This document shows, piece by piece, positions 1-6,408 of a stretch of 11,808 nucleotides of DNA. The position numbers and the translations under genes were made by a program. The notes beneath the pieces were generated by a model. The model was given only the letters and a program-made list of their open reading frames with translations. It ran no database searches and was not told where the DNA came from. Source of the stretch: Candidatus Shapirobacteria bacterium. Lineage in GTDB: Bacteria > Patescibacteriota > Microgenomatia > UBA12405 > JAHJSD01. Numbering within the stretch: the stretch's first letter is position 1; each line of letters starts with the position of its first letter. The stretch covers positions 1 to 11,808 of the forward strand of contig JALUUX010000042.1 in assembly GCA_027021145.1 (NCBI GenBank), written 5' to 3'.

Positions 1-64
1 TGGTAACTGATCCTTTAGGAACGATTATCTGTCTTGATTGTCCTCCCCGAGAAGAGCCAGTCAA
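1..64 (-). CDS. Alternative: N-terminus of a divergent gene (partial)
   Basis: On the minus strand a GGAGG Shine-Dalgarno motif (complement of 72-76) sits 7 nt before a TTG codon (62-64). The frame then stays open to the window edge, reading MTGSSRGGQSRQIIVPKGS and onward. An in-frame TGA lies upstream, so TTG would be the only common start codon. Motif and spacing are good, but 21 codons do not identify a protein, and the plus strand of the same bases is also open (previous entry). Confidence 0.28.
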   Translation of the reverse strand, partial: MTGSSRGGQSRQIIVPKGSVT

Positions 65-92
65 AATTTCCCCTCCTTCTCAATCCTCATAA
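3..92 (+). CDS. Possible C-terminal end of an upstream gene (partial)
   Basis: Reading from base 3, the plus strand is open for 29 codons to a TAA at 90-92 and would encode a tail with a Cys-x-x-Cys pair (CLDC) followed by a Pro/Ser-rich end (KISPPSQSS). Codon choice resembles the following PBP gene, and the stop lies 23 nt before its ATG. The stretch is too short to identify a family. It excludes the opposite-strand reading of the same bases described in the next entry; I cannot decide between them from this window. Confidence 0.3.
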   Translation, partial: VTDPLGTIICLDCPPREEPVKISPPSQSS

Positions 93-105
93 AATAGGTT
101 ATAAT
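77..105 (+). promoter_or_regulatory. Promoter of the PBP gene, leaderless type
   Basis: A perfect TATAAT lies at 100-105, with a weak -35 (TTCTCA, 77-82, four of six matches) at a 17-bp spacer. Only 10 nt separate the -10 box from the ATG at 116, and no Shine-Dalgarno motif is present. Transcription would start a few bases before, or at, the ATG. Confidence 0.6.
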
Positions 106-115
106 AACCAGCGGG

Positions 116-2479
116 ATGACTTCTTTTATTAGGTCAATAAGACAACTCTTAATTTTATTAGGTTTACCAGGATATTATTTTCTTCTTTACAGTTTAATTT
201 TAGCCACCTCTCTAAAAAAATCGATCTTTTCAAGAAAAAAACTAACTTTTGGAAAAAGAAAGCGGGGCAGACCCAAAAAAATTGCTGTCACAATCAAGAG
301 AAAAATAAAAAAAATAATCAGGTTGTCTAAAAAAATCAATCGTTCAATTAAAAAATTCCTAGTTGGACTAAAAAAAATCCGAATTAGAAAAAGAAAAAGA
401 GGGAGACCAAAGAAAAAAATTCCCCTTTTCAAAATTCTAATCACCAAATTTCTAAGAATTTTAAAAAAGAAAAAACTGGCCTTCATCCTAATTATTATCG
501 GATTAATACTAATTCTCTTTGGCTTAATCAATGAAATTCTTTCCGGCCTTCCCTCTCCTGATCACCTAATTCAGCGACAACCTTCTTTAACCACCAAAAT
601 TTACGATCGCAATGGCGTTCTTCTCTATAAAATCTACCGCAATCAAAATCGCACCTTAGTGCCCTTGGAAAAGATCCCCTCCTACTTTATCGAAGCCACC
701 CTTGCCATTGAAGACAAGGAATTTTATTTTCACAATGGCCTTTCTTGGCGAGGAATTCTTCGAGCTCTGAAACATAACCTATTGCATCCCGACGAACCAC
801 CTATTGGTGGTTCAACCATTACGCAACAGTTAGTCAAAAATGCCCTGTTAGGTCCAGAGAAAACTTGGCGTCGTAAGATTAGAGAGGCAATCTTAGCACT
901 ACTAGTAGAAGTTAAGTTTTCTAAAAATGAAATTCTCCAAATGTACTTTAATGAAGTCCCTTATGGCGGTACTGCTTATGGGGCCGAAGAGGCGGCTCAA
1001 AAATATTTTGGTAAGCATGTTTGGCAACTCAATCTAGCTGAAAGCGCCCTCTTGGCTGGATTAACCCGAGCTCCTACTAAATACTCTCCTTTCGGGGCCT
1101 ATCCTGAGTTGGCTAAAAAACGCCAGATTCAAGTTCTTCAAGAAATGGTCAAGGCTGGCTACCTCTCGCCCAGCCAAGCTGCCCAGGCTATTGCTCAACC
1201 TCTTCGTTTTGCCTCTCAAGGCGAATCAATTAAGGCCCCTCATTTTGTCTTCTACATTAAAGATTTATTAGTAGAAAAATACGGCCAATCAACAGTGGAA
1301 CAGGGCGGCCTTACTGTGTTTACTAGCCTAGATTGGCCCATTCAGAAACAGGTTGAGGCCATCGTTCAAGAAGAACTGGCCCAAATTGAGGCCCTAAAAA
1401 TTAACAATGCTGCCGCTCTAGTTATCAAACCGCCCACAGGCGAGATTATTGCCATGGTGGGCTCCAAAGATTATTTTGATTTCAAAAATGATGGCAATGT
1501 CAATGTCGTCCTCCGGCCGCGCCAACCGGGATCGGCAATCAAGCCAGTTAATTACGCTGTCGCCCTGAGTCTGGGTTACACTGCGGCTACCATCATTCCC
1601 GATACACCAATTACCTATCGCATCCCCGGCCAACCAGCTTATTCGCCCAAGAACTATGATAACCAATTTCACGGCCCTGTTCCTTTGAGAGTGGCCTTGG
1701 CCTCTTCACTTAATGTTCCTGCTGTTAAAGTTCTTTCTTCCTATGGAGTCGAGCGAATGATCGAAATGGGGCGAAAATTGGGCATTACCACTTGGACCGA
1801 TCCTAGTCGCTTTGGTCTTTCTCTTACCTTAGGAGGCGGCGAGGTAAAAATGATTGATTTGGCTCAAGTCTATTCGGTCCTAGCCAACTTGGGCAAGAAA
1901 GTTCCCCTCAACCCCATTCTCAAGATTAAAAATGCTCAGGGAAAAATCATCTATCAAAATCTTTGCCTTACTCTCGGGTCGTGCCCTCGAAGCCAAGTGC
2001 TTGATCCAGGCATTGCTTTCATTTTGACCGATATTCTGGCTGATAATCAAGCTCGGGCTCTTGGTTTTGGTCTCAATTCTCTCCTTAAAATTCCCAAGCA
2101 TAAGGTAGCGGTTAAAACTGGTACTAGCAACAATCTCCGGGATAATTGGGCTATCGGCTATACTCCTTCTTGGCTGGCCGCTACTTGGGTAGGTAATAAC
2201 GATAACTCGCCCATGAGTTATGTGGCCTCAGGAATCACTGGCGCCACTCCTATTTGGCACCGAATTATGCGCCTCCTACTTAAAAATCAACCTCAAGAAG
2301 ATTGGCCCCAACCTAATAATGTCGTCAAAGCTAAAATTTGCCTTCGCGCCAATAAGCCTGATTGTCCCCAATGCACAGTGATGAAAGAAGAGTTTTTTCT
2401 CCAAGGCACCGTCCCCCGATCCAAATGCTCTTTCCCTCCTAAGAATCAGCCTCAACCAACAACCAATACAACTCATTAA
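116..2479 (+). CDS. Bifunctional class A penicillin-binding protein (PBP1A-type transglycosylase/transpeptidase)
   Basis: This membrane-bound enzyme polymerises lipid II glycan strands and cross-links peptidoglycan outside the membrane. Order over 787 residues: hydrophobic segment ~9-31; very basic loop 33-120; transmembrane helix ~120-138; GT51 transglycosylase ~155-345 with catalytic motif EDKEF (E199), GGSTITQQLVKN (231-242) and EILQMYFNEVPYGG (272-285); transpeptidase ~400-715 with SAIK (S473 nucleophile, K476), SLN (531-533) and KTGT (667-670). All catalytic motifs are intact and the length is normal for the family. The loop carries KRKRGRPKK twice (residues 47-55 and 92-100), matching the basic-flanked RGRP core of AT-hook DNA-binding motifs, which is not usual for PBPs. 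All six cysteines (617, 623, 742, 750, 753, 771) lie in the external C-terminal part and could form disulfides. The 3' end overlaps the convergent serine hydrolase gene by 41 nt. The start follows from the TATAAT box just upstream; no ribosome site is visible. Confidence 0.96.
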   Translation: MTSFIRSIRQLLILLGLPGYYFLLYSLILATSLKKSIFSRKKLTFGKRKRGRPKKIAVTIKRKIKKIIRLSKKINRSIKKFLVGLKKIRIRKRKRGRPKKKIPLFKILITKFLRILKKKKLAFILIIIGLILILFGLINEILSGLPSPDHLIQRQPSLTTKIYDRNGVLLYKIYRNQNRTLVPLEKIPSYFIEATLAIEDKEFYFHNGLSWRGILRALKHNLLHPDEPPIGGSTITQQLVKNALLGPEKTWRRKIREAILALLVEVKFSKNEILQMYFNEVPYGGTAYGAEEAAQKYFGKHVWQLNLAESALLAGLTRAPTKYSPFGAYPELAKKRQIQVLQEMVKAGYLSPSQAAQAIAQPLRFASQGESIKAPHFVFYIKDLLVEKYGQSTVEQGGLTVFTSLDWPIQKQVEAIVQEELAQIEALKINNAAALVIKPPTGEIIAMVGSKDYFDFKNDGNVNVVLRPRQPGSAIKPVNYAVALSLGYTAATIIPDTPITYRIPGQPAYSPKNYDNQFHGPVPLRVALASSLNVPAVKVLSSYGVERMIEMGRKLGITTWTDPSRFGLSLTLGGGEVKMIDLAQVYSVLANLGKKVPLNPILKIKNAQGKIIYQNLCLTLGSCPRSQVLDPGIAFILTDILADNQARALGFGLNSLLKIPKHKVAVKTGTSNNLRDNWAIGYTPSWLAATWVGNNDNSPMSYVASGITGATPIWHRIMRLLLKNQPQEDWPQPNNVVKAKICLRANKPDCPQCTVMKEEFFLQGTVPRSKCSFPPKNQPQPTTNTTH

Positions 2480-3410
2480 CTAATTGGGGAAATAGTTTTT
2501 CTGCCAATTGATTTCTAGTACCCTGACTAAGAATTACTAACACAAAAGGCTGATTGGGAGTAAAAATAATTCCTGCGTCAGATACCACCCCTACCTCAGT
2601 ACCAACTTTATGAGCTACTCGAATCCCTTCGGGCACCCCAGCTGGTAAACGGTCTTCAAAGATGGTTTCGGTTAAATCAATTAACATTTGTTCATTCCAG
2701 GGAGAGTCAAGAAGTTGATGATGATAGAGTTGACGAAACAATCGGGCTACATCAGCAGCTGTAGTCAAGTTGTTTTCTAAATCAGTTTGAGTCAGACCCC
2801 AATCAAGCATTAACTGATTAATTAGTTGATCGCCCAAACGCTGGCGCAAAATTTTGAAAGCAGTGTTGTCCGATTGTGACAGGGCTAGCTGAGCCAATTG
2901 GCCCCAAGTCAATTTAGTTCCGGCAGGTTGATATTGTAAGCTGCCAGCGCCAGTAACCTTATCCTCCTCTCGAAGACGATAAATCTCCTCCAATTTAAAC
3001 TGGCCTCGGGCTACCTGATGATAAAAGGCGGCTACTACTGGAAGCTTAATTAATGAGGCTGCCTGAAATTGAATCTGATCGTTAATCCCCCAGCGAAAGT
3101 CTCGGGTTAATAATTCTACTCTCACAGCCCATTGTCCAGGTAATCGATTGAGCCGTGTTTGCGCCCAACCATCTAACCGTTGAGACAAACTCTTGACCGG
3201 AGTTATTTCTTTTTTTCCAAAAGAAAAAGAGTCAAACTTCACCTGAGGCCAACTTAAACCCTGATCTCGCCACCGAGCCCAAAGGGCTAGAAAAAGACTG
3301 GGGAGCAAACTAAATAAAAACAAGAGAGAGACCAGAATTCGGCTCCGCTGCTCCCGTTGAGACTGCTCTAATTTGGTAGTAAGCCTCAGTTGAGTCGGTT
3401 TAAGCTTCAT
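2439..3410 (-). CDS. Membrane-anchored class A beta-lactamase-like serine hydrolase
   Basis: The 323-residue protein has a basic cytoplasmic N-terminus, a transmembrane anchor at ~25-44 and an external domain of the serine beta-lactamase/DD-peptidase fold. Motifs: SLIK (S119 nucleophile, K122), SDN (180-182) and KVGT (268-271, in place of KTG). This resembles the beta-lactamase-like family related to class A enzymes (PF13354-type). Such proteins may hydrolyse beta-lactams or act on peptidoglycan peptides; sequence alone does not decide, and I see no clear class A omega-loop ExxLN. It is the last gene of the aldolase-kinase operon: its ATG lies inside the 3' end of the kinase gene (11-nt overlap), so translation is probably coupled. 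Its own 3' end runs 41 nt into the convergent PBP gene. Sitting beside a PBP favours a cell-wall role over a dedicated resistance role (inference). Confidence 0.85.
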   Translation of the reverse strand: MKLKPTQLRLTTKLEQSQREQRSRILVSLLFLFSLLPSLFLALWARWRDQGLSWPQVKFDSFSFGKKEITPVKSLSQRLDGWAQTRLNRLPGQWAVRVELLTRDFRWGINDQIQFQAASLIKLPVVAAFYHQVARGQFKLEEIYRLREEDKVTGAGSLQYQPAGTKLTWGQLAQLALSQSDNTAFKILRQRLGDQLINQLMLDWGLTQTDLENNLTTAADVARLFRQLYHHQLLDSPWNEQMLIDLTETIFEDRLPAGVPEGIRVAHKVGTEVGVVSDAGIIFTPNQPFVLVILSQGTRNQLAEKLFPQLVNELYWLLVEADS

Positions 3411-4329
3411 TTAAATTCATTAATCCCGCTTTAGCACCAATTTTTTGCACCACTGAAGCAGCATTAACCATCGCCAACTCAAAAGCAGCCTCAAGCGTAA
3501 ATCCTCTAATTAAACCGGCCACAAAAGTACTGCCAAAAGCGTCGCCAGCACCCGTTTCATCAACTGGCGAGCGAGCTGGAGCTGGTCTAAAGATTAGATT
3601 GTCTGAAGACAAAAGATAGGCACCATCACGACCATTGGTAACAATAACTAATCGAGCCCCCAATTCTTTGACCTTGGGCCAAAAATTTTTCGCTCCCAGT
3701 CTTTCTCTTGCTAACTCTTCCATTTCCTCCCGATTAAGATTAAAAAGATCAACTTGATTGGCTAATCTGATTATTCTCTCTCTTTGCCTTAATTCTTTCT
3801 CGCCTGGATTCCAGGCTATTCGAATTTTTCTTTTCCGAGCAAAATCAATCAGTCTTTCCACTAGATTCAAATTTCCTTCTAGCGAAGCCAAATAAAACCA
3901 ACGACTGGAGAGCCTAGACCAGTTAATATCTTCTATCTCCAACCTCGTCGACCCCCGATAAACTAAAATAGTTCGCCCACCATCAGGACCAATCAAAACC
4001 ACTGAAGTGTCGGTTTCTTCTTCTTTCCTAACCAGAAAGTCAGTTATTACTCCTTCTTGTTCAAGCTCATCAACAATTAATTGACTAAATAAATCCCGAC
4101 CCAATCGGGCCACCACCGCTGACCTGAGACCCAAACGAGCAAAAGAAACCGCCGTATTAGTGCCCCCACCACCGCTACAAATAACCCTTTTTTTGAGTTC
4201 AATCTTAGCTCCGTAAGGCTGGCAAATGATTGTTTTACCTTTATTTTTGACCAATCTAAAATCAGCTGATTTGAGAAAAATGTCTACTATCGCCGAACCA
4301 AAAGAAATAACATCAAAAGATTTGGTCAT
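3400..4329 (-). CDS. PfkB/ribokinase-family carbohydrate kinase
   Basis: This cytoplasmic ATP-dependent kinase transfers phosphate to a sugar, sugar phosphate or nucleoside. The 309 residues match the family length. The N-terminal sugar-binding signature SGGGGTNTAVSFARLGLR is at 52-69. The C-terminal PfkB signature DETGAGDAFGSTFVAGL is at 257-273, with D263 of GAGD as the expected catalytic base and the GAG as anion hole. The substrate cannot be read from the sequence: ribokinase, adenosine kinase, fructokinase and phosphofructokinase-B activities all occur in this fold. It begins 4 nt after the aldolase stop and ends inside the serine hydrolase start, so the three genes form one transcription unit. 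Pairing with a class II aldolase suggests a phosphorylated ketose as substrate or product (inference). No Shine-Dalgarno motif precedes the ATG, in keeping with translational coupling. Confidence 0.9.
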   Translation of the reverse strand: MTKSFDVISFGSAIVDIFLKSADFRLVKNKGKTIICQPYGAKIELKKRVICSGGGGTNTAVSFARLGLRSAVVARLGRDLFSQLIVDELEQEGVITDFLVRKEEETDTSVVLIGPDGGRTILVYRGSTRLEIEDINWSRLSSRWFYLASLEGNLNLVERLIDFARKRKIRIAWNPGEKELRQRERIIRLANQVDLFNLNREEMEELARERLGAKNFWPKVKELGARLVIVTNGRDGAYLLSSDNLIFRPAPARSPVDETGAGDAFGSTFVAGLIRGFTLEAAFELAMVNAASVVQKIGAKAGLMNLNEA

Positions 4330-4333
4330 TTGA

Positions 4334-5095
4334 TCATTTGAAATTTAAAATTTTTAATACTTCACCAGTGATCCTATTAATTACTGGCCCCATCAACTGA
4401 TAAACTCTGACCCCTGAATAGCTTTGAAGCTGTCGCTCCAATTCCTGGCGATAAACCAACCGAAGCTGGGTATTGATATTAATCTTGGCCACTAATTGCT
4501 CCTTAATAGCCGTCTTTAGGTCTTCCTGAGCCACTCCTGATCCCCCATGGAGGGTTAAAAGAGTTCGACCAGCTTTCTGTTTAATTGTTCTCAATCGTCC
4601 AAAATCGAGCCTTTCTGGTCTTCGGGGATCCATGCCATGTCGATTACCAACAAAAACAGCAATCAAATCGACCCCCGTCCGCTGAGCAAACTCCGCCGCT
4701 CGCTGAGGATCAGTCTGATCTCGCTCAGGCTCTCCCTCAACCAAAATCCCTTTCGGATGCGCTAACTTAACTACCTGCCTAGTCAACCTAATATTTTCCT
4801 CCCAAGATAACTCAGAGCCATCAAAATGAATCATGTCAGGAGCTAGATCAATGATTTTTTTAACCAAAGAAAGCTCTCGGCTGTGATCAAAATTGACAAA
4901 AAGAGGCAAACCTTCACTTCTAACCAAAACTATAAATCTTTTTAATCCCCAAAAATCAAGCTCTCCGGGCGACAATTGAACAATCACTGGTCTTTTAGTT
5001 TTCCTTACTGCCTCAACTACTCCCCGATAAATAACAAAATCGTCACAATTGAAGGCAAAAATAGTTTCTTTACTCAGTGACTCTGCCAACCTCAT
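4334..5095 (-). CDS. Class II (zinc) fructose-/tagatose-bisphosphate aldolase-like protein
   Basis: Class II aldolases reversibly split ketose bisphosphates into dihydroxyacetone phosphate and an aldehyde. Conserved landmarks: AFN near the N-terminus (14-16), SPG (42-44), FDH (D70 catalytic candidate, H71 zinc ligand), HFDGS (90-94), NIRLTRQVV (101-109), VEGE (119-122), HG (H153 zinc ligand), LHGGSG (182-187, H183 zinc ligand) and ININT (205-209). All three expected zinc histidines are present, so activity is plausible. At 253 residues it is shorter than the usual 280-310, and the VEAELG motif of the family reads VEGEPE. The exact substrate (fructose, tagatose or another ketose phosphate) is open. 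The ATG at 5095 is the only common start after an in-frame TAG and is preceded by a GAGG-type ribosome site. First gene of an operon with the PfkB kinase and serine hydrolase. Confidence 0.86.
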   Translation of the reverse strand: MRLAESLSKETIFAFNCDDFVIYRGVVEAVRKTKRPVIVQLSPGELDFWGLKRFIVLVRSEGLPLFVNFDHSRELSLVKKIIDLAPDMIHFDGSELSWEENIRLTRQVVKLAHPKGILVEGEPERDQTDPQRAAEFAQRTGVDLIAVFVGNRHGMDPRRPERLDFGRLRTIKQKAGRTLLTLHGGSGVAQEDLKTAIKEQLVAKININTQLRLVYRQELERQLQSYSGVRVYQLMGPVINRITGEVLKILNFK

Positions 5096-5124
5096 TTCTT
5101 CCCTCTTTTGAATCTCCTAATCCA

Positions 5125-5212
5125 CTTTAATGAATTAATATATTAAAGCGCGCTCAAAACTCAAAGCTCAAAAGAAAAACTTTAATGATTTAATATATTA
5201 ATATATTAAAGT
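5125..5212. repeat. AT-rich intergenic repeat, copy 1
   Basis: This copy has three parts: a 24-bp near-palindrome (5125-5148, outer arms CTTTAAT and ATTAAAG); three tandem 7-bp units CTCAAAA, CTCAAAG, CTCAAAA (5153-5173); and a 34-bp imperfect palindrome (5179-5212, arms ACTTTAAT and ATTAAAGT). The segment 5153-5212 recurs almost exactly at 5759-5819, with one indel and two or so base changes; the 34-bp palindrome is identical. It lies between the TrpR-like gene and the aldolase operon. It may be an operator, or a dispersed intergenic repeat family of this genome. Confidence 0.85.
5137..5164 (-). promoter_or_regulatory. Candidate promoter of the aldolase-kinase-hydrolase operon
   Basis: On the minus strand TTGAGT (5159-5164) and TATATT (5137-5142) are separated by 16 bp. 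The predicted start near 5130 leaves a leader of about 35 nt carrying a GAGG ribosome site. The -10 box lies inside the 24-bp palindrome and the -35 inside the CTCAAA units, so a protein bound to the repeat would block this promoter. AT-rich sequence makes chance -10 matches likely, hence moderate confidence. Confidence 0.4.
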
Positions 5213-5242
5213 CAGGCCAGGAGAGGTTTTATCTTGAGCCTC

Positions 5243-5686
5243 TCAAAAAATTCTCTTTTGTAATTCTCTCTCAATCTTCTTTTTCTCTGCCTCCCAAATC
5301 CGGTGACCCTTACCTCCAAAAGCACCAACTTTAGCTAAAGCATGGAAAAATTTTAGAGTTGTTTTCTCTCGCTGATAACGGGCAAGGAGTTTTTCTAGTA
5401 ATTCCTGGGCTGACTGGTTTTCTAAAAGGCGGATTTTAATTTTGGCAATAGTAGCAGTGCTTAAATGGAGCTGACGCTTAATTTCCTCGTAGTCAGCTCC
5501 CTTAGCAAGAAAAAGAGCGGCGGCTATTCTTTTGGCTAACATTACCTTCTCCGTTGGTGTTAACAAAAATTCAAGCAAGGTCTTCAAAGTCTGTTTATCT
5601 CGACTAATCTGGAGAGAATCAAGAAAAAAATTAAAAATCTCTTCCCATTTTTGATCGCTTAAGGGCCAACGAGAGACTTGAGGCAT
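5243..5686 (-). CDS. TrpR/YerC-like DNA-binding regulator
   Basis: This is a probable transcription regulator of the Trp-repressor superfamily. Residues ~36-90 fit that fold: LLTPTEKVMLAKRIAAALFL (41-60), then a helix-turn-helix from about 66 to 88 (YEEIKRQLHLSTATIAKIKIRL), with the ATIAKI stretch as recognition helix. The protein has 147 residues, longer than E. coli TrpR or YerC (about 100-110). The extra C-terminus (~100-147) holds a Gly-rich turn GAFGGKGH (121-128) and a charged helix. Whether it binds tryptophan or any ligand cannot be told; YerC-type relatives are not simple tryptophan repressors. The ATG at 5686 follows a strong promoter by 7 nt, so the mRNA should be leaderless. Two copies of a palindromic repeat flank the gene, which suggests autoregulation and control of the neighbours on both sides (inference). 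Confidence 0.83.
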   Translation of the reverse strand: MPQVSRWPLSDQKWEEIFNFFLDSLQISRDKQTLKTLLEFLLTPTEKVMLAKRIAAALFLAKGADYEEIKRQLHLSTATIAKIKIRLLENQSAQELLEKLLARYQREKTTLKFFHALAKVGAFGGKGHRIWEAEKKKIERELQKRIF

Positions 5687-5693
5687 TTGCTTA

Positions 5694-5723
5694 ATGATAT
5701 AATCACCAAAAACACCCTGTCAA
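5694..5723 (-). promoter_or_regulatory. Strong promoter of the TrpR-like gene, leaderless type
   Basis: On the minus strand a consensus TTGACA (5718-5723) is followed after 18 bp by TATCAT (5694-5699, five of six matches). Only 7 nt lie between the -10 box and the ATG, so transcription should begin at or next to the start codon. No Shine-Dalgarno motif is present. Confidence 0.72.
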
Positions 5724-5736
5724 GACTTTGTGGGAT

Positions 5737-5819
5737 TTTAATGAATTAATTAAATAAACTCAAAACTCAAAGCTCAAAAGGCAAAACTTTAATGATTTAA
5801 TATATTAATATATTAAAGT
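5737..5819. repeat. AT-rich intergenic repeat, copy 2
   Basis: This is the second copy of the element at 5125-5212. It has a degenerate first part (5737-5758, sharing TTTAATGAATTAAT), the three 7-bp CTCAAA units (5759-5779) and the identical 34-bp imperfect palindrome (5786-5819). Its right end includes the GT of the sigma-factor GTG start. It lies between the divergently transcribed TrpR-like and sigma genes, upstream of the -35 box of the former. Direct orientation relative to copy 1; the TrpR-like gene is the only gene between the copies. Confidence 0.85.
5801..5806 (+). promoter_or_regulatory. Candidate -10 box of the sigma-factor gene
   Basis: TATATT within repeat copy 2 ends 11 nt before the GTG start, giving a near-leaderless transcript like its neighbours. 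No convincing -35 lies at 16-18 bp (the best is AAGGCA, 5778-5783, three of six), so this is weak. Confidence 0.3.
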
Positions 5820-6408
5820 GAAAAGGATTGGGAGAGAGGAGGAGAGGAGACTAGTAAAAGAACTTTTGAAGGAAGACCGAGAGGCATTGAGAAAATTTCT
5901 TGATCACTACCAAAAACCCCTTTTTTCTTTTATTAAAAAGCGGACCAGAAATAGTCAAGATGCCGAAGACATTGTTCAAGAAACCCTAATTGCCGCCCTA
6001 GAATCGCTCCCCAACTTTAAATTTCGTTCTTCTCTTTTTTCCTGGCTTTGCAGTATTGCCCGTCATGAAATCGCCGATTACTACCGCAGAGAAAAAATTA
6101 AAACCATCCTCTTTTCTTACTTCCCTTTTCTTGAAGAAATTCGTGACCAGGCCCTAGGTCCAGAAGGAAAGTACTTAAGACAAGAACTCCAGCAAGAAAT
6201 CAAAACTGTTCTTAGGCAATTAAGCGAAGGATATGCCAAAATTTTACGACTTAAATATATAGACGGCTTGTCAATGAAAGCCATTGCTCAAAAAATGGCA
6301 ATCACCGTCAAAGCAGTTGAATCCCGGCTTAGCCGAGCTCGAAAACAATTTGCTCAAAAATGGCAAAAAAATCAATTAGAAAAACTATTAAAAGAATCAT
6401 CAAGCTAA
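5818..6408 (+). CDS. ECF-type sigma-70 family RNA polymerase sigma factor
   Basis: This sigma factor has the minimal two-domain layout and would direct RNA polymerase to a dedicated promoter set. Region 2 spans ~25-92: DAEDIVQETLIAALE (48-62) and the -10-recognition part SSLFSWLCSIARHEIADYYRR (71-91). Region 4 spans ~125-178, with helix-turn-helix LRLKYIDGLSMKAIAQKM (143-160) and VKAVESRLSRAR (164-175), which would read the -35 element. Its 196 residues are normal for the class. The GTG at 5818 is the only common start after an in-frame TAA at 5806-5808. It has no ribosome site and lies against the end of repeat copy 2. The last 49 nt overlap the next gene, a small membrane protein, the usual position for an anti-sigma partner. 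Target promoters are unknown. Confidence 0.92.
   Translation: MKRIGREEERRLVKELLKEDREALRKFLDHYQKPLFSFIKKRTRNSQDAEDIVQETLIAALESLPNFKFRSSLFSWLCSIARHEIADYYRREKIKTILFSYFPFLEEIRDQALGPEGKYLRQELQQEIKTVLRQLSEGYAKILRLKYIDGLSMKAIAQKMAITVKAVESRLSRARKQFAQKWQKNQLEKLLKESSS

Noticed and set aside
187..531. Minus-strand 114-codon ORF, Phe/Ile-rich
   Set aside because: It is the antisense shadow of the A-rich, Lys/Arg-coding loop of the PBP gene; no ribosome site or family features.
5221..5244. Hairpin GAGAGG / CCTCTC at the end of the TrpR-like gene
   Set aside because: Only six pairs with a 12-nt loop, overlapping the stop codon, and no T-tract follows on the minus strand, so not called a terminator.
5125..5819. 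CRISPR array or transposon
   Set aside because: Only two long copies, 606 nt apart, flanking an ordinary gene; no spacer pattern, transposase or clear target duplication. A MITE-like repeat cannot be fully excluded.
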